27,667 nucleotides of DNA, from positions 1 through 27,667 of IMG/VR virus record IMGVR_UViG_3300008261_000153; one strand, 5' to 3'. The translations under genes and the position numbers were made by a program. Shown here in pieces: positions 12,346 through 20,496 of this stretch (its first letter is position 1; every line of letters begins with the position of its first letter). The DNA comes from a virus. The notes beneath the pieces were generated by a model. The model did no database searches, was not told the origin of the DNA, and saw only the letters and a list, made by a program, of their open reading frames with translations.

Positions 12346-12963
12346 TCACTTCTTCGTCACGATGACGATGTGGCTTGCAGGCGAGCCTGGCTTGCCTGAA
12401 GCGATTGCCTTGAGTTCAGCCTCCGTGACCGGCACGGCGTACTGTTCCTTCGGTACACGCTCATCAAACGTAGGGTCAGCGAAGACCAGCGTCTGCGCCT
12501 CTGAATCATAGCCTGCGCTGGTGAGGTGTCCGTACCCTGCGGCGATCACCTTCGGGTCCTTCTTCTGCCAGTAGGACGCCCAGTTGCGATGCCATTTTGA
12601 CAGCGCCTGCTTTGGGTAGCCGATCGGTGCCTGCACCCAGACGATGAGTGCGGCGCCAGCCTTCGCAGCTGCAACCGCCTCGGCGAAGGTATCAGCAGGC
12701 TTTGCCTTGCAGCCCAGTTCGCGGACGGTCTTCATCATCTCGCTCAGGCTTGAGCCGTTGTCGCTGACCCCTTGCTTCTCCTTGAAGCCAGTGGCGCGCT
12801 CCTTTGCCGCTACGCCGTCGGCTGCGCTGAAGTCAGGCGCGTAGCCGTTCACGAAGGCCGCAGCCGCAGCCGCGCTCGATGGTCCGCAATCGTCAAGGAT
12901 TGCGCCGACCTTCTTCTGCGCCTCGGCGTCAGAGTAGAGCTGCGACTTGATGCGGTACTTCAT
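12346..12963 (-). CDS. C39-like papain-fold peptidase, endolysin candidate
   Basis: This is a 205-residue protein. LDDCGPSSAAAAAAF (Cys26) matches the CGPxS nucleophile motif of C39-type papain-fold peptidases. AAGYGHLTSAGYD supplies His146, and LVFADPTFDE supplies Asp163 in the usual order. The region between is helical (KAGAALIVWVQAPIGY before the His strand). ATG at 12963 overlaps the previous stop (ATGA). Its place beside the holin candidate, with no other recognisable murein hydrolase in the cassette, makes it the likely endolysin, cutting peptide bonds of the wall. A virion-processing or bacteriocin-like protease is the alternative. Confidence 0.72.
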   Translation of the reverse strand: MKYRIKSQLYSDAEAQKKVGAILDDCGPSSAAAAAAFVNGYAPDFSAADGVAAKERATGFKEKQGVSDNGSSLSEMMKTVRELGCKAKPADTFAEAVAAAKAGAALIVWVQAPIGYPKQALSKWHRNWASYWQKKDPKVIAAGYGHLTSAGYDSEAQTLVFADPTFDERVPKEQYAVPVTEAELKAIASGKPGSPASHIVIVTKK

Positions 12964-13214
12964 TCGCCGATCTCTTCCTTGATGTGCGCGGCAAGTGCAA
13001 GACCAGCCGTCTGAAAGTCGAGTGCAGCACTGATCGGATGACCACAGGTGCAGCCCTCGCTGTAGTCGTTGCCATTGTCGGCGCGCTTCCAGAGCGTGCC
13101 GCCGAACGCGCTTGCGTCCTCGCTTGGCACAAGTGCCACCCACTCGCCTGGCGCGGTGTCAATGCGCGTCCAGCCCTGCTCCTTGAGTTCCCTGCGGTGA
13201 TCTTCGGTTGTCAT
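12960..13214 (-). CDS. Hypothetical protein in the lysis cassette (84 aa)
   Basis: ATG at 13214 overlaps the upstream stop (ATGA). The product starts [20 protein letters not shown], continues GEWVALVPSEDASAFGGTLWKRAD and has CTCGHP near residue 55, with a C-terminal helix AGLALAAHIKEEIGE. It has no membrane segment. It is coupled to the lysin candidate and could be a lysis accessory factor. I do not recognise a family. Confidence 0.55.
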   Translation of the reverse strand: MTTEDHRRELKEQGWTRIDTAPGEWVALVPSEDASAFGGTLWKRADNGNDYSEGCTCGHPISAALDFQTAGLALAAHIKEEIGE

Positions 13215-13414
13215 TCTTTCCACCTCAAGTATCCTGTTGCGATCCAGACGATTGTCATCAGGATGAACAGCGTTGCCATTGTGCTTTGCGTCTGACCCTC
13301 TGGCAGTACGACCACCGCGAAGAGCAGACCGAGGATCGTCCACGAGCCTCCGACTAGATCGTTGATGATGTTCCTAAGCACGGCGACCACCCTTTCGGCT
13401 TGGCGTATTTCCAT
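13211..13414 (-). CDS. Two-TM small protein, second holin-like candidate
   Basis: This is a 67-residue protein from ATG at 13414. It has a helical start, [20 protein letters not shown], then TM1 ([14 protein letters not shown]), a short polar loop with EGQTQST, TM2 ([18 protein letters not shown]) and a RWKE end. AGGAGG is only 2 nt from this ATG. A GTG near 13382 with a better-spaced GGGTGG is a plausible alternative start. It overlaps the end of the secreted proline-rich protein. The topology fits a holin or holin partner. Confidence 0.6.
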   Translation of the reverse strand: MEIRQAERVVAVLRNIINDLVGGSWTILGLLFAVVVLPEGQTQSTMATLFILMTIVWIATGYLRWKE

Positions 13415-14501
13415 TGCCTCCTGCTGGTCCGCCGCCGCCAATGTTAGCAGCCGCTCGTGCGGCATTTGACGCTGCGGCAGCCACACTTGCAACTTGGCTG
13501 GCAATGATTGCGACGGCAACCGGCTGCGCTTCTTCCTTCTCAATCGGGTCAAGGTCTTTGCCGATCTCTGTGATGGCCGCTATGTTGGCGAACACTTCGC
13601 CGACCGCCTCAACCGCAGCTCCTACAACTGGCAGAGCGGGTTCGGGTTCAGGAGTAGGTAAAGGAGTGGGATCAGGAGATACGGAAGGAGATGGCGGAAC
13701 TTCTGTTGGTGCAGGCGTTGGCTCTGGCGTTGGTTCTGGCGTTGGTTCATTGGTCACCTCAGGACTTGGCTCCTCCGTTGGTGTTGGTTCTGGGGTTGGT
13801 TCGGGTGTTGGTTCTGGAGTTGGCTCAGGAGTCGGCTGCGGCGTTGGCTCAGGCGTTCGGGTTGGCGTAGGTTCAGGGGTAGGCGTCGGCGTCGGCTCTA
13901 CAGAAGGCTCTGGCGTAGGGGTAGGAGCCACGCTAGGGCTGGGTGAAGGCTCTTCTGGTGTCTGGGTAGGGGTCGGCTCAGGAGTCGGTAGAACGGACGG
14001 AATCGCGGTAGGGACAACCGTCGGCGGGGTCGGGTCAAGGAGCAGCGCAGCCGTCGTCAGGAGTTGGTAGTGACCGCCGACAGGGAAGGGGTCCTGCGGC
14101 CACATACACGATCCGTCGCGGCAGGTGAAGCGACCGGCACGCAGCCGATAGACGCCAGCCTCCAGCTGCACGGTGATGAATGAGTGATAGGACTGACCAT
14201 TGGTGCGAGGGTCGTCGTCATTGGAAGTTAGCAGCCCGCCGTCAGCGGCATACAGCCAGAGTGCAGAGTCCGTGAAGTTGCCGCCTTGCTGCGGCGCGGC
14301 GCACCAGAAGGCTGTGGTGTTGTCGCAGAGATCAGTCTCAGCGGTGAAGGTAGACGGCTGCTCGATCACGACGAAGTAGTCGCCAGTCTGGGTCACGAGC
14401 GTGCTGTAGGGATACTCGGTGCCGTCGTAGCCCTCGGCTCCGCGAACGACAGCGAACGGCACGAAGGAGACCCAAAGGAGCAGGAGCGCGGCGAGCCTCA
14501 C
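13374..14501 (-). CDS. Secreted proline/threonine-rich protein
   Basis: This is a 375-residue protein with a clear signal peptide ([21 protein letters not shown], cleavage likely near residue 21). An N-terminal domain (to about 155) is rich in aromatics: [39 protein letters not shown], with Cys pairs at about 59/67 and 127/132 that could form disulfides. This resembles bacterial PPC-like secreted beta domains. Residues 171-288 are a PTPEP-type linker. The C-terminal third is Ala-rich and hydrophobic ([19 protein letters not shown], then [16 protein letters not shown]). ATGA overlap with the coiled-coil gene upstream. Location in the lysis cassette suggests a wall-spanning or envelope-disrupting role. 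Confidence 0.7.
   Translation of the reverse strand: MRLAALLLLWVSFVPFAVVRGAEGYDGTEYPYSTLVTQTGDYFVVIEQPSTFTAETDLCDNTTAFWCAAPQQGGNFTDSALWLYAADGGLLTSNDDDPRTNGQSYHSFITVQLEAGVYRLRAGRFTCRDGSCMWPQDPFPVGGHYQLLTTAALLLDPTPPTVVPTAIPSVLPTPEPTPTQTPEEPSPSPSVAPTPTPEPSVEPTPTPTPEPTPTRTPEPTPQPTPEPTPEPTPEPTPEPTPTEEPSPEVTNEPTPEPTPEPTPAPTEVPPSPSVSPDPTPLPTPEPEPALPVVGAAVEAVGEVFANIAAITEIGKDLDPIEKEEAQPVAVAIIASQVASVAAAASNAARAAANIGGGGPAGGNGNTPSRKGGRRA
13638..13991 (-). repeat. Tandem PTPEP-encoding repeats
   Basis: These are imperfect 6- to 18-nt tandem units encoding PTPEPTPEP-like sequence (residues 171-288 of the secreted protein). On the plus strand they read as GGTGTTGGTTCTGG-type units. Such tracts expand and contract by slippage, so the linker length probably varies between related genomes and may be misassembled from short reads. 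Confidence 0.8.
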
Positions 14502-14686
14502 TTGCCGGCTTGCGATTGGAAGTACGCCAGAAGCGTCCCGATTCCTCCTACGCCAAGCAGCGCGCCAAGCGCCTTCAAGACGGTCAAGCCGCCTTTCATC
14601 TGGTCAATCTCGGACTGAAGTCGGTCAATCTTTGCTGACTGCGCGTCTAGTCGGTCAATGATCGCATCAACTTGGGAGCGGGTCAT
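14498..14686 (-). CDS. Coiled-coil plus TM small protein, XhlA-like
   Basis: This is a 62-residue protein. Residues 1-31 form a heptad-like helix ([20 protein letters not shown], then [10 protein letters not shown]), followed by one TM segment ([23 protein letters not shown]) and a short tail. The order coiled coil then TM is that of XhlA-type lysis proteins. GGAG lies 7 nt before the ATG. It overlaps the tail gene upstream by 20 nt and the secreted protein by ATGA, marking the start of the lysis cassette. Confidence 0.65.
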   Translation of the reverse strand: MTRSQVDAIIDRLDAQSAKIDRLQSEIDQMKGGLTVLKALGALLGVGGIGTLLAYFQSQAGK

Positions 14687-14957
14687 CAGGTGGCTCCGTG
14701 GCTTCAGGCTCAGGCAGAACCTCGGACTCGCCTTCTACGATTTCGGGCGTTGGCTCTGGCTGTGGCGGCTCTGTGAATACGCCGTCAGTATACGCCCCGC
14801 CGATCCACGCACTCGTGCCTTGCTCCACCTCAATGATTGCAGTCGCGCCGAACAGAGTGGCGTAGTCGCGCAGGAACTGCGCTTGCTGCGCTGGGCTGAG
14901 CACGCCAGCAATGACCTGCACCACGATGCCATCTTGGTTGATGAAGGCGTATTTCAT
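14667..14957 (-). CDS. Small tail-end protein (96 aa)
   Basis: The start ATG at 14957 overlaps the fibre stop (TAATG), so the longer open frame is not used. The protein opens MKYAFINQDGIVVQVIAGVL and has GTSAWIGGAYTDGVFTEPPQ near residues 55-75. This layout (short beta strands, then a G-x-Y-x-DGxFxxPP turn) is shared by small proteins encoded next to tail-fibre genes. A Pro/Glu-rich tail follows. A role as fibre chaperone or attachment factor is likely by position. Confidence 0.6.
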   Translation of the reverse strand: MKYAFINQDGIVVQVIAGVLSPAQQAQFLRDYATLFGATAIIEVEQGTSAWIGGAYTDGVFTEPPQPEPTPEIVEGESEVLPEPEATEPPDDPLPS

Positions 14958-16708
14958 TATGCGATGTACGCCACAATGAGGTAGCCGTCGCCACCATTGC
15001 CGCCGTTGCCTCCGATTGCGGTTCCCGATGAGTTGGTGTACGCCGTGGTTCCAGCGGCTGAGGTCGCGCTGTTGCCCCATAGCGCCTTGCCGCCACCACC
15101 GCCACCTGACCCGCTATTTGCTGAAGCGTTGCCACCGTTGCCACCTGCGGCAGAGATTCCTGTCCCCGCGGTCGTGCTAATCCAGAAACAACCGCCGCCG
15201 CCACCGCCCCCTGCTGTCTGCACCGCACTTCCTGCGTAATAAGTGGCCGTTCCAGTCGGAAGCGTGCTTCCGACATAGGAATAGCCACCGCCGGTGTCAA
15301 TACGATTTCCACCGCCGTTGCCGCCCATACAAAGCCCGATGCCAGCAGGTCCTGCCGTCCCTCCCAAAGTCCTCACCCCACCGCGCGCCGTGATTTTGCC
15401 ACCAACCGTTGCGCCATCGGCTGTTCCGTTTGCCCCATTACTGCCAGCAACAGCAAATGAAGCCTGGTACGGCAACGATGTGAATCCACTTGTCGTTAGC
15501 GTTGAGTTTGATAGATAACTTGCGGTGCCTGTCGTGGTAGCGGTGGAAGTCACCACCGTACTTGGGAACGGCACGGTCGTTGTGACGGTTCCAGATGCAG
15601 CCGCACCGCCAGAAGCGGCTGTAGTAGCGCAGACTAAATACGAGCCAAAGGTCGTGTTGCCACCGATACCACCCGCCGCTCCATCAACGTTTATCGTTGA
15701 AGTGGTGACGCCGACCGCTTTTGTTGCAGTGCCTCCCGCACCTCCCGCACCGCCTGCGCCAATGCCAACGCTGACCGTAGAAACATCTCCGACGTACAGG
15801 TCGCGGAGAAGGCCATAGGCTCCCGGCTGACCTCCATTGCTTGGGCTTTCCGAGATACCTGCGCGAGTGATTCTGCCCTCGCCTCCAACGCCGCCGTTGC
15901 CGCCAGAATAACCAGCCACTGCCACTAGATACTCAACGCCTGTAGGTCGCGTCCAAGTTCCGCTCGACGTGAACGCTTCGGTCACGAGGAAAGATTGCGA
16001 GCCTCCGCCGCCGGGCGTACTGGTTGCCAAAATCAGACTTTTGATCGTTGCCTTCGCAGAACCAGTGACCGCCGCTGTTGCCGTCATCTTGAAAGAAAGG
16101 TCAACATACTGCGCGGCTGAGTTGATCGCCGAGCCGCCTGGAGTCGTCGTTCCAGAGATGCTTGTCCACGTGCCGGTATCAAGTGCCGTGCCAATGACCG
16201 CCGTGCTGAGCGCGGTATCGGTTGCGTCGTAATAAATCGCCGTGAGTGTCAGATTCCACTGAGATGCAGTCCCGCCAGCCGTGCCGCTCTTACTGATGAC
16301 CGAGAGCGCCTTCTGGCGAAGCGCAAGATTGTCGTCCGTCAGCAGGTAGGAGCGCGTTGTCAGCGTTAGCGTTGAGTCGATCGCGGCAGTGCCAGGGTTC
16401 AACTCAATGCCATAAGTCAATGTCGTTTCGTCAAAAACCGACGTTGCAGTCATTTCGTCCTCGCTTGCATTGTCAATGCTCCAGAATGGCAACGGATTTG
16501 ATTGCTGCTCAATTGGCGAATCTGGAGATGGCGGCAAAAGATTGAAGTTTGGATTCGCGATCCCATAGAGCGCCTGTGCGATGGCAGAGGCACCTAGCGG
16601 CGAATCGCCAAATCCAGTGCTGCTACTAACCACAGCATTGCCGAGATCGTCAGTCACGCCAGTAATGGATTGAGAAATGATGTCTCTTGTCGATCCGACT
16701 TGGCTCAT
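14957..16708 (-). CDS. Tail fibre / receptor-binding protein with glycine-rich domain
   Basis: This is a 583-residue protein. Residues 1-40 look like a tail-attachment segment. About 95-235 is a beta-rich carbohydrate-binding-like domain (LTLTTRSYLLTDDNLALRQK and later SAAQYVDLSFKMTATAAVTG). The segment FTSSGTWTRPTGVEYLVAVA (about 246-265) is the hinge often seen in phage adhesins. After it, the chain is packed with GGNGG, GGAGGAGG, GGGGGGGG and GGNGGNGG runs to the final GDGYLIVAYIA. Such polyglycine sandwiches form receptor-binding tips in some phages. It overlaps both neighbours by 4 nt or less. Confidence 0.82.
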   Translation of the reverse strand: MSQVGSTRDIISQSITGVTDDLGNAVVSSSTGFGDSPLGASAIAQALYGIANPNFNLLPPSPDSPIEQQSNPLPFWSIDNASEDEMTATSVFDETTLTYGIELNPGTAAIDSTLTLTTRSYLLTDDNLALRQKALSVISKSGTAGGTASQWNLTLTAIYYDATDTALSTAVIGTALDTGTWTSISGTTTPGGSAINSAAQYVDLSFKMTATAAVTGSAKATIKSLILATSTPGGGGSQSFLVTEAFTSSGTWTRPTGVEYLVAVAGYSGGNGGVGGEGRITRAGISESPSNGGQPGAYGLLRDLYVGDVSTVSVGIGAGGAGGAGGTATKAVGVTTSTINVDGAAGGIGGNTTFGSYLVCATTAASGGAAASGTVTTTVPFPSTVVTSTATTTGTASYLSNSTLTTSGFTSLPYQASFAVAGSNGANGTADGATVGGKITARGGVRTLGGTAGPAGIGLCMGGNGGGNRIDTGGGYSYVGSTLPTGTATYYAGSAVQTAGGGGGGGCFWISTTAGTGISAAGGNGGNASANSGSGGGGGGKALWGNSATSAAGTTAYTNSSGTAIGGNGGNGGDGYLIVAYIA

Positions 16709-18795
16709 CCTACGTTCCTTTCAAGGAGTGACACGAGGTCACTTTGCAGGCGTCTATTGAATGTGATTGTGATGATTTGGTTGTACGAACCAGGTTCAAG
16801 ACTCCAATCAACCTGCTCAACGCGATACAAACCACTCAGCCCTAGTTCCGCAGAAGTGACGCTCACCCATTGTCCAGGCTGCCACGAGTTTACCAACGCG
16901 AATGTCGCAGCTCCAGTTTGAGCGTACCCAGCGGAAAAACCATTTGCGTTGAAGGATTGCTCTCCCGAACCGCGCAGCGTGAACTGACCAGAAAGCAGCG
17001 GCTTATGCCGATCAAGGAAATAGTATTTCGCCGCCTCTAGCGTCTGCGTTGCGGCGTCTTTTGATGCCGTTGGGTAATCCACGCTGTCGTCAAAAATCGG
17101 CGCGCCAGGTCGCTCTGGATAGCCAGCAGAAATGTAGCTCTGCACAACTGGAGGAGCAGAACCAGTACTGGCCGCGTTGAACACCATTGCCTTTACGGTA
17201 TCGTGCTCCCAATTCACCGACAGCTCGTATGGCGCAATTGTTGCCGCAGCGCTTGTCGTATTCGGGTCTCCTGCGCCAGTCGTAATAATCTTCAACGGAG
17301 CCGTGGCGTAGGTAGGCGCAGCAGATGAATCCGCAAGTCTCCAGTTCAATCTTCCCGCCTGGTCGATGTAATACCGACGCTGTTTTTGATCTAAGCCAGA
17401 AAAAAGTTCTACGAGAGAATCAAGCGCAGATCGCAACGACGATGTAGGCAGCGTAGTTGCAACCCGCGTATGTTGAATACCAGAACCCACAATTTGCGAC
17501 GTATCGGTTGTGTCAATGAGACGCAGCACCGCCTGATCATCGCTCTTGTAATCGCTTACCGTGCCGAGCACAGCAGTGACCGCAGATACTTCTGTTGACC
17601 CACTAGAGATGGTGATCTCATTGACACTGGTGCTTCGTCGAGGACGAATTGTCGGATTCCCTTTGATCTCGGCGGTCGTTATAACGAAGGAAGGCACTGG
17701 CTTTGGCAGTCCGGCGGGAAGTTCGATGCGGAAGGTACTTGCTCCTCTTGATTGAATTTGACGCCCAGAGAATGTTCCATTTATAAAGTTCTGAGCTGTT
17801 GCATCAGTAGACGTCACGCCTTTGATTGCGAAAGTCATTGACGTGTTTGCCAGATCCAAGCCGTGATTGGATACGGTCAGATCAACGGCATTTTGCCGCT
17901 TTGAGGAAAAAGCAGCGGCCGTAATTGCAGTCCACGTATTGCCGCTTGCAGCAGAGCCAGCGTTGTTGTATGTGAACGTGCGCGATGACGGTACGCTAGC
18001 GATTGTAAATGTGCCATTGAATGATGTGCCGTTGCCTCCGATGACACCGCTGATTTCAACCTTCTGTCCGACACTAAAGTTGTGAACCGAGTTTGTCGTG
18101 ACGGTGGTCACGTTTGAGACTCGCTCAAAGCCTCCAGTCACTGCCACCGTTCTAGAACGACTGGTGCCTCCGAACACCATCAGACGCTCAAGGAGCGCGT
18201 TGGGGTCGTCAAAGTCCACGTCTGAGGTTGTCCCTTGCCCAGACCCGCTCATCTTCGCTCGAACGTTCGAGAGCGCGCCGACGAAGCGTACGTCGCTCTT
18301 GTTAGCGGCTGGCGTCTGTCCAGATGCCTTCTCTACGAGCCTGACGCGCGTCTGATCAGGGACGAGCAGATACCACGGACCCTCCGCCGGCGTGTTGTCC
18401 TGGTTGATTGTGAAGCCGAAACTGACGCCAGCACCGTCACCGGCTGCGGCCATCTGCAGGCTCTCCAGCGGCACGTAGAGCGCGGTCTCGCGCGCAGTGC
18501 CACTGTAGTCAAGCAGCGGCGTCATCAGGTCGTACGAGATGAAGGCGCCTGAAAGAGCAGCGGTCCCAGCCGACCCTGCCGAGGTGTAGGTGAAGGTCGT
18601 TCCTGAGGTCACCGTCACGCTGTAGACGCCAGCCATCGAGGTGCCAGCGGTTCCCAGAGTGCCGTCAATCTGGATGTAGGCGCCAGTGGAGATTGCGTGC
18701 GGCGAGGAGGTCGTGACCGTGACCGTTGAACTGACGCGAACCGCCGAGGCGACTGGTGCTAGGTCAAGCCAGAGTTGGAATGGTGCGGTCGCCAT
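16705..18795 (-). CDS. Minor tail / baseplate-hub-like protein with inserted repeat domains
   Basis: This is a 696-residue protein directly after the tape measure, where siphophages encode the distal tail and hub proteins. The N-terminal part (FQLWLDLAP, then about 85-200 with FISYDLMTPLLDYSG and WYLLVPDQTRVRLVEK) and the C-terminal part (YYIDQAGRLNW, SVNWEHDTVKAMVFNA, YFLDRHKPLLSGQFTLRG) look like tail-hub domains. Between them are insertions of about 60 residues (about 20-77, 224-284 and a weaker 300-361) built on VTxxxxHxxxxGxxVxIxG...FNGTF...TFTY. It is not a spike with a readable hydrolase motif. Cell-surface binding is a plausible use of the inserted modules. Confidence 0.75.
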   Translation of the reverse strand: MATAPFQLWLDLAPVASAVRVSSTVTVTTSSPHAISTGAYIQIDGTLGTAGTSMAGVYSVTVTSGTTFTYTSAGSAGTAALSGAFISYDLMTPLLDYSGTARETALYVPLESLQMAAAGDGAGVSFGFTINQDNTPAEGPWYLLVPDQTRVRLVEKASGQTPAANKSDVRFVGALSNVRAKMSGSGQGTTSDVDFDDPNALLERLMVFGGTSRSRTVAVTGGFERVSNVTTVTTNSVHNFSVGQKVEISGVIGGNGTSFNGTFTIASVPSSRTFTYNNAGSAASGNTWTAITAAAFSSKRQNAVDLTVSNHGLDLANTSMTFAIKGVTSTDATAQNFINGTFSGRQIQSRGASTFRIELPAGLPKPVPSFVITTAEIKGNPTIRPRRSTSVNEITISSGSTEVSAVTAVLGTVSDYKSDDQAVLRLIDTTDTSQIVGSGIQHTRVATTLPTSSLRSALDSLVELFSGLDQKQRRYYIDQAGRLNWRLADSSAAPTYATAPLKIITTGAGDPNTTSAAATIAPYELSVNWEHDTVKAMVFNAASTGSAPPVVQSYISAGYPERPGAPIFDDSVDYPTASKDAATQTLEAAKYYFLDRHKPLLSGQFTLRGSGEQSFNANGFSAGYAQTGAATFALVNSWQPGQWVSVTSAELGLSGLYRVEQVDWSLEPGSYNQIITITFNRRLQSDLVSLLERNVG

Positions 18796-19965
18796 TTACG
18801 GAGTCCGCTTTGATCCGCGCGCCTTTGCTGCTCGCCCCAGTTGCGTGTTCACGCTTGAGGTGGCGTCGCGTCCTAGCGTGATCGAGTTATTCACCTGCAG
18901 ATACGAAGAGCCGCCTCCTCCTCCGCCGCCTCCGCCCCTCATCGGCGTTCCTGTCGCTCGTGAGCCTCCGCTGTAGCCTGCGCCGGCAGCAGCCCTGTCA
19001 AGTTTCTGCAACTTGGGTCCGCCTCCGATTCCGATGAACTTCAGCCCAGCAACGATGGCGTCAATCACAATCTTGATTGCCTGCAAAGCAAGCTTCAGGG
19101 GAGTCAGCGCAATGGTCAAGACGTTGATTGAGTCGTCACCAGTATCAAAGATGGCAAAGAGTTCGCTGAAGGAATCAAAGAGTGGTCGGACATAGTTGTC
19201 CAAGATGTCGGTGAAGATAGGTCCGAGGTCTTCCATCAGCTGCTCAAAGGCAGGCAGAGCCGTCTCGGTCAAGAAGGCAAGGGCCTCATTGACCACTGGC
19301 AGCAACTTGTAGCCGAAGTTCTCAATCGCCTCGTTGAAGCGAATCTGCGCTGCGGCGAACTTGCCACTCGTGCTGTTGGCGACTTCCTCAGCCACGCCGA
19401 GATACTTCTCGTCAGCGGCCCGCAGGATGTCCTTGAGCTTGGCGCCTTTCTCAACCTGGATGCCGAGCTGCATCAACCCGCGCGTGCTTCCCAGCGCGCC
19501 TCGTCCGATGGCGAGCATCACGGTGCTAAGGTCCTTGCCGGTTGCTGCGGCAATGTTTGCAGCGACGGCGTTTGCCCTGAGCAGATTCTCCTGGTTCTTG
19601 AAGAATCGGCTTCCGATTTCTAGTCCATCTCGCACCTGGTCGTCCGTGAAGCCGAGGCGAGCCATCGCCTTGATCTGCTCCTCAATCTTTGGCGAGAGTT
19701 GATCCATCTGATAGCCGCGCGCTTGAAGTGCTGCGGTGAGCCTGATCGTCTGCTTCTCATCGTCTGCCGCAGCCTTGACTGCGCTGGCTGCGAAGGCTAC
19801 CAGTGCTGCACCGGCTGCCAGCGCAGCTGCGCCGATTGCCCTGAATGCTGTGCCAGCGACTCCTTGAAGTCGGCCCATCGCCTTGCCGATGTTGCCCATC
19901 GGCTTAGTCGCGGCGTCCTTTGCCGCGATGACGAAGTTCGCTGAACGGTCAGACCCGAATGCCAT
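18796..19965 (-). CDS. Tape measure protein (short, 389 aa)
   Basis: This is a largely helical protein with an alanine-rich hydrophobic stretch at about residues 40-70 (GTAFRAIGAAALAAGAALVA, then FAASAVKAAADDEKQ). It continues with helices such as ARLGFTDDQVRDGLEIGSRF and a C-terminal region ending in MRGGGGGGGGGSSYLQ. It lies between the chaperone/gp10 genes and the hub protein, the canonical tape measure position. At the usual ratio of about 0.15 nm per residue, its length would give a tail of roughly 60 nm, short for a siphovirus. The N-terminus SANFVIAAKDAATKPMGNI matches phage tape measures. The poly-Gly linker near the C-terminus is unusual. Confidence 0.85.
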   Translation of the reverse strand: MAFGSDRSANFVIAAKDAATKPMGNIGKAMGRLQGVAGTAFRAIGAAALAAGAALVAFAASAVKAAADDEKQTIRLTAALQARGYQMDQLSPKIEEQIKAMARLGFTDDQVRDGLEIGSRFFKNQENLLRANAVAANIAAATGKDLSTVMLAIGRGALGSTRGLMQLGIQVEKGAKLKDILRAADEKYLGVAEEVANSTSGKFAAAQIRFNEAIENFGYKLLPVVNEALAFLTETALPAFEQLMEDLGPIFTDILDNYVRPLFDSFSELFAIFDTGDDSINVLTIALTPLKLALQAIKIVIDAIVAGLKFIGIGGGPKLQKLDRAAAGAGYSGGSRATGTPMRGGGGGGGGGSSYLQVNNSITLGRDATSSVNTQLGRAAKARGSKRTP

Positions 19966-19968
19966 TGC

Positions 19969-20496
19969 TCACCTTCTCTTGAACCGCAGGATGGTCCTAC
20001 GGAATGCGTCGTTGTTGAAGAATGATTCTACCGTCTTCGCCATCGCTTCCATCGCGGTCTTCTGGTGCGCTTCGTTCTTGGAGACGCGCGTGACGAATGG
20101 GTTGGCTGGAACTGCCTTGACTGCCTTCGCTCCGTTCTTGGTCTGGCGCACGCCGCTGATCCCAGAGGTCACGAACCAGCGATACCACGCTCCACCACTA
20201 CCACCGTCTCGGCTTCGTCCAGCCCTCGGACCGACCACCGCAGCCGGTGTGCCGAAGCGCGCGCGGCGTGCCGTGACCGACTTGCGGAGTCTGCCTGGCG
20301 ACTTCGTGGTCTTGCCGACTGGAGCCTCGGCTCGCATTGGCTTGACCATCGTGCGCGCAGCGTTCAGCGTGGCGATGCTCAGGAGGCGCTTGTAGGCGCC
20401 AGGGTTCGCCCCTTCGAGGAAGCCGAGCTGCAACGCCTTGTAGTTCGAGTCCACGTTGAAGGAGATTGTCAGTCGGTCAAGCGAGTTAGCGGCCAC
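19969..20496 (-). CDS. HK97 gp10-like tail completion protein
   Basis: This is a 175-residue basic protein that starts MAANSLDRLTISFNVDSNYK and contains LNAARTMVKPMRAEAPVGKTTKSPG (residues about 43-68) and VVGPRAGRSRDGG, then AWYRWFVTSG (near 105-115) and VPANPFVTRV (near 130-139). The segment AAPVxT-G-L---V and the later WFxExGT-like and ANPF motifs are those of HK97 gp10-family proteins. GTG at 20496 overlaps the frameshifted chaperone by 11 nt. In most siphophages this gene precedes the major tail protein; here it follows the chaperones and precedes the tape measure. Confidence 0.75.
   Translation of the reverse strand: MAANSLDRLTISFNVDSNYKALQLGFLEGANPGAYKRLLSIATLNAARTMVKPMRAEAPVGKTTKSPGRLRKSVTARRARFGTPAAVVGPRAGRSRDGGSGGAWYRWFVTSGISGVRQTKNGAKAVKAVPANPFVTRVSKNEAHQKTAMEAMAKTVESFFNNDAFRRTILRFKRR

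Noticed and set aside
13638-13991. Regular repeats that could suggest a CRISPR array
   Set aside because: The units are short, imperfect and in coding frame, encode PTPEP, and have no unique spacers of constant length.
13414-14070. Long plus-strand open frame rich in Gly, Val and Ser opposite the PTPEP linker
   Set aside because: It is the antisense image of a tandem-repeat coding region, has no ribosome-binding site, and its repeats follow from the PTPEP codons. All convincing genes are on the minus strand.
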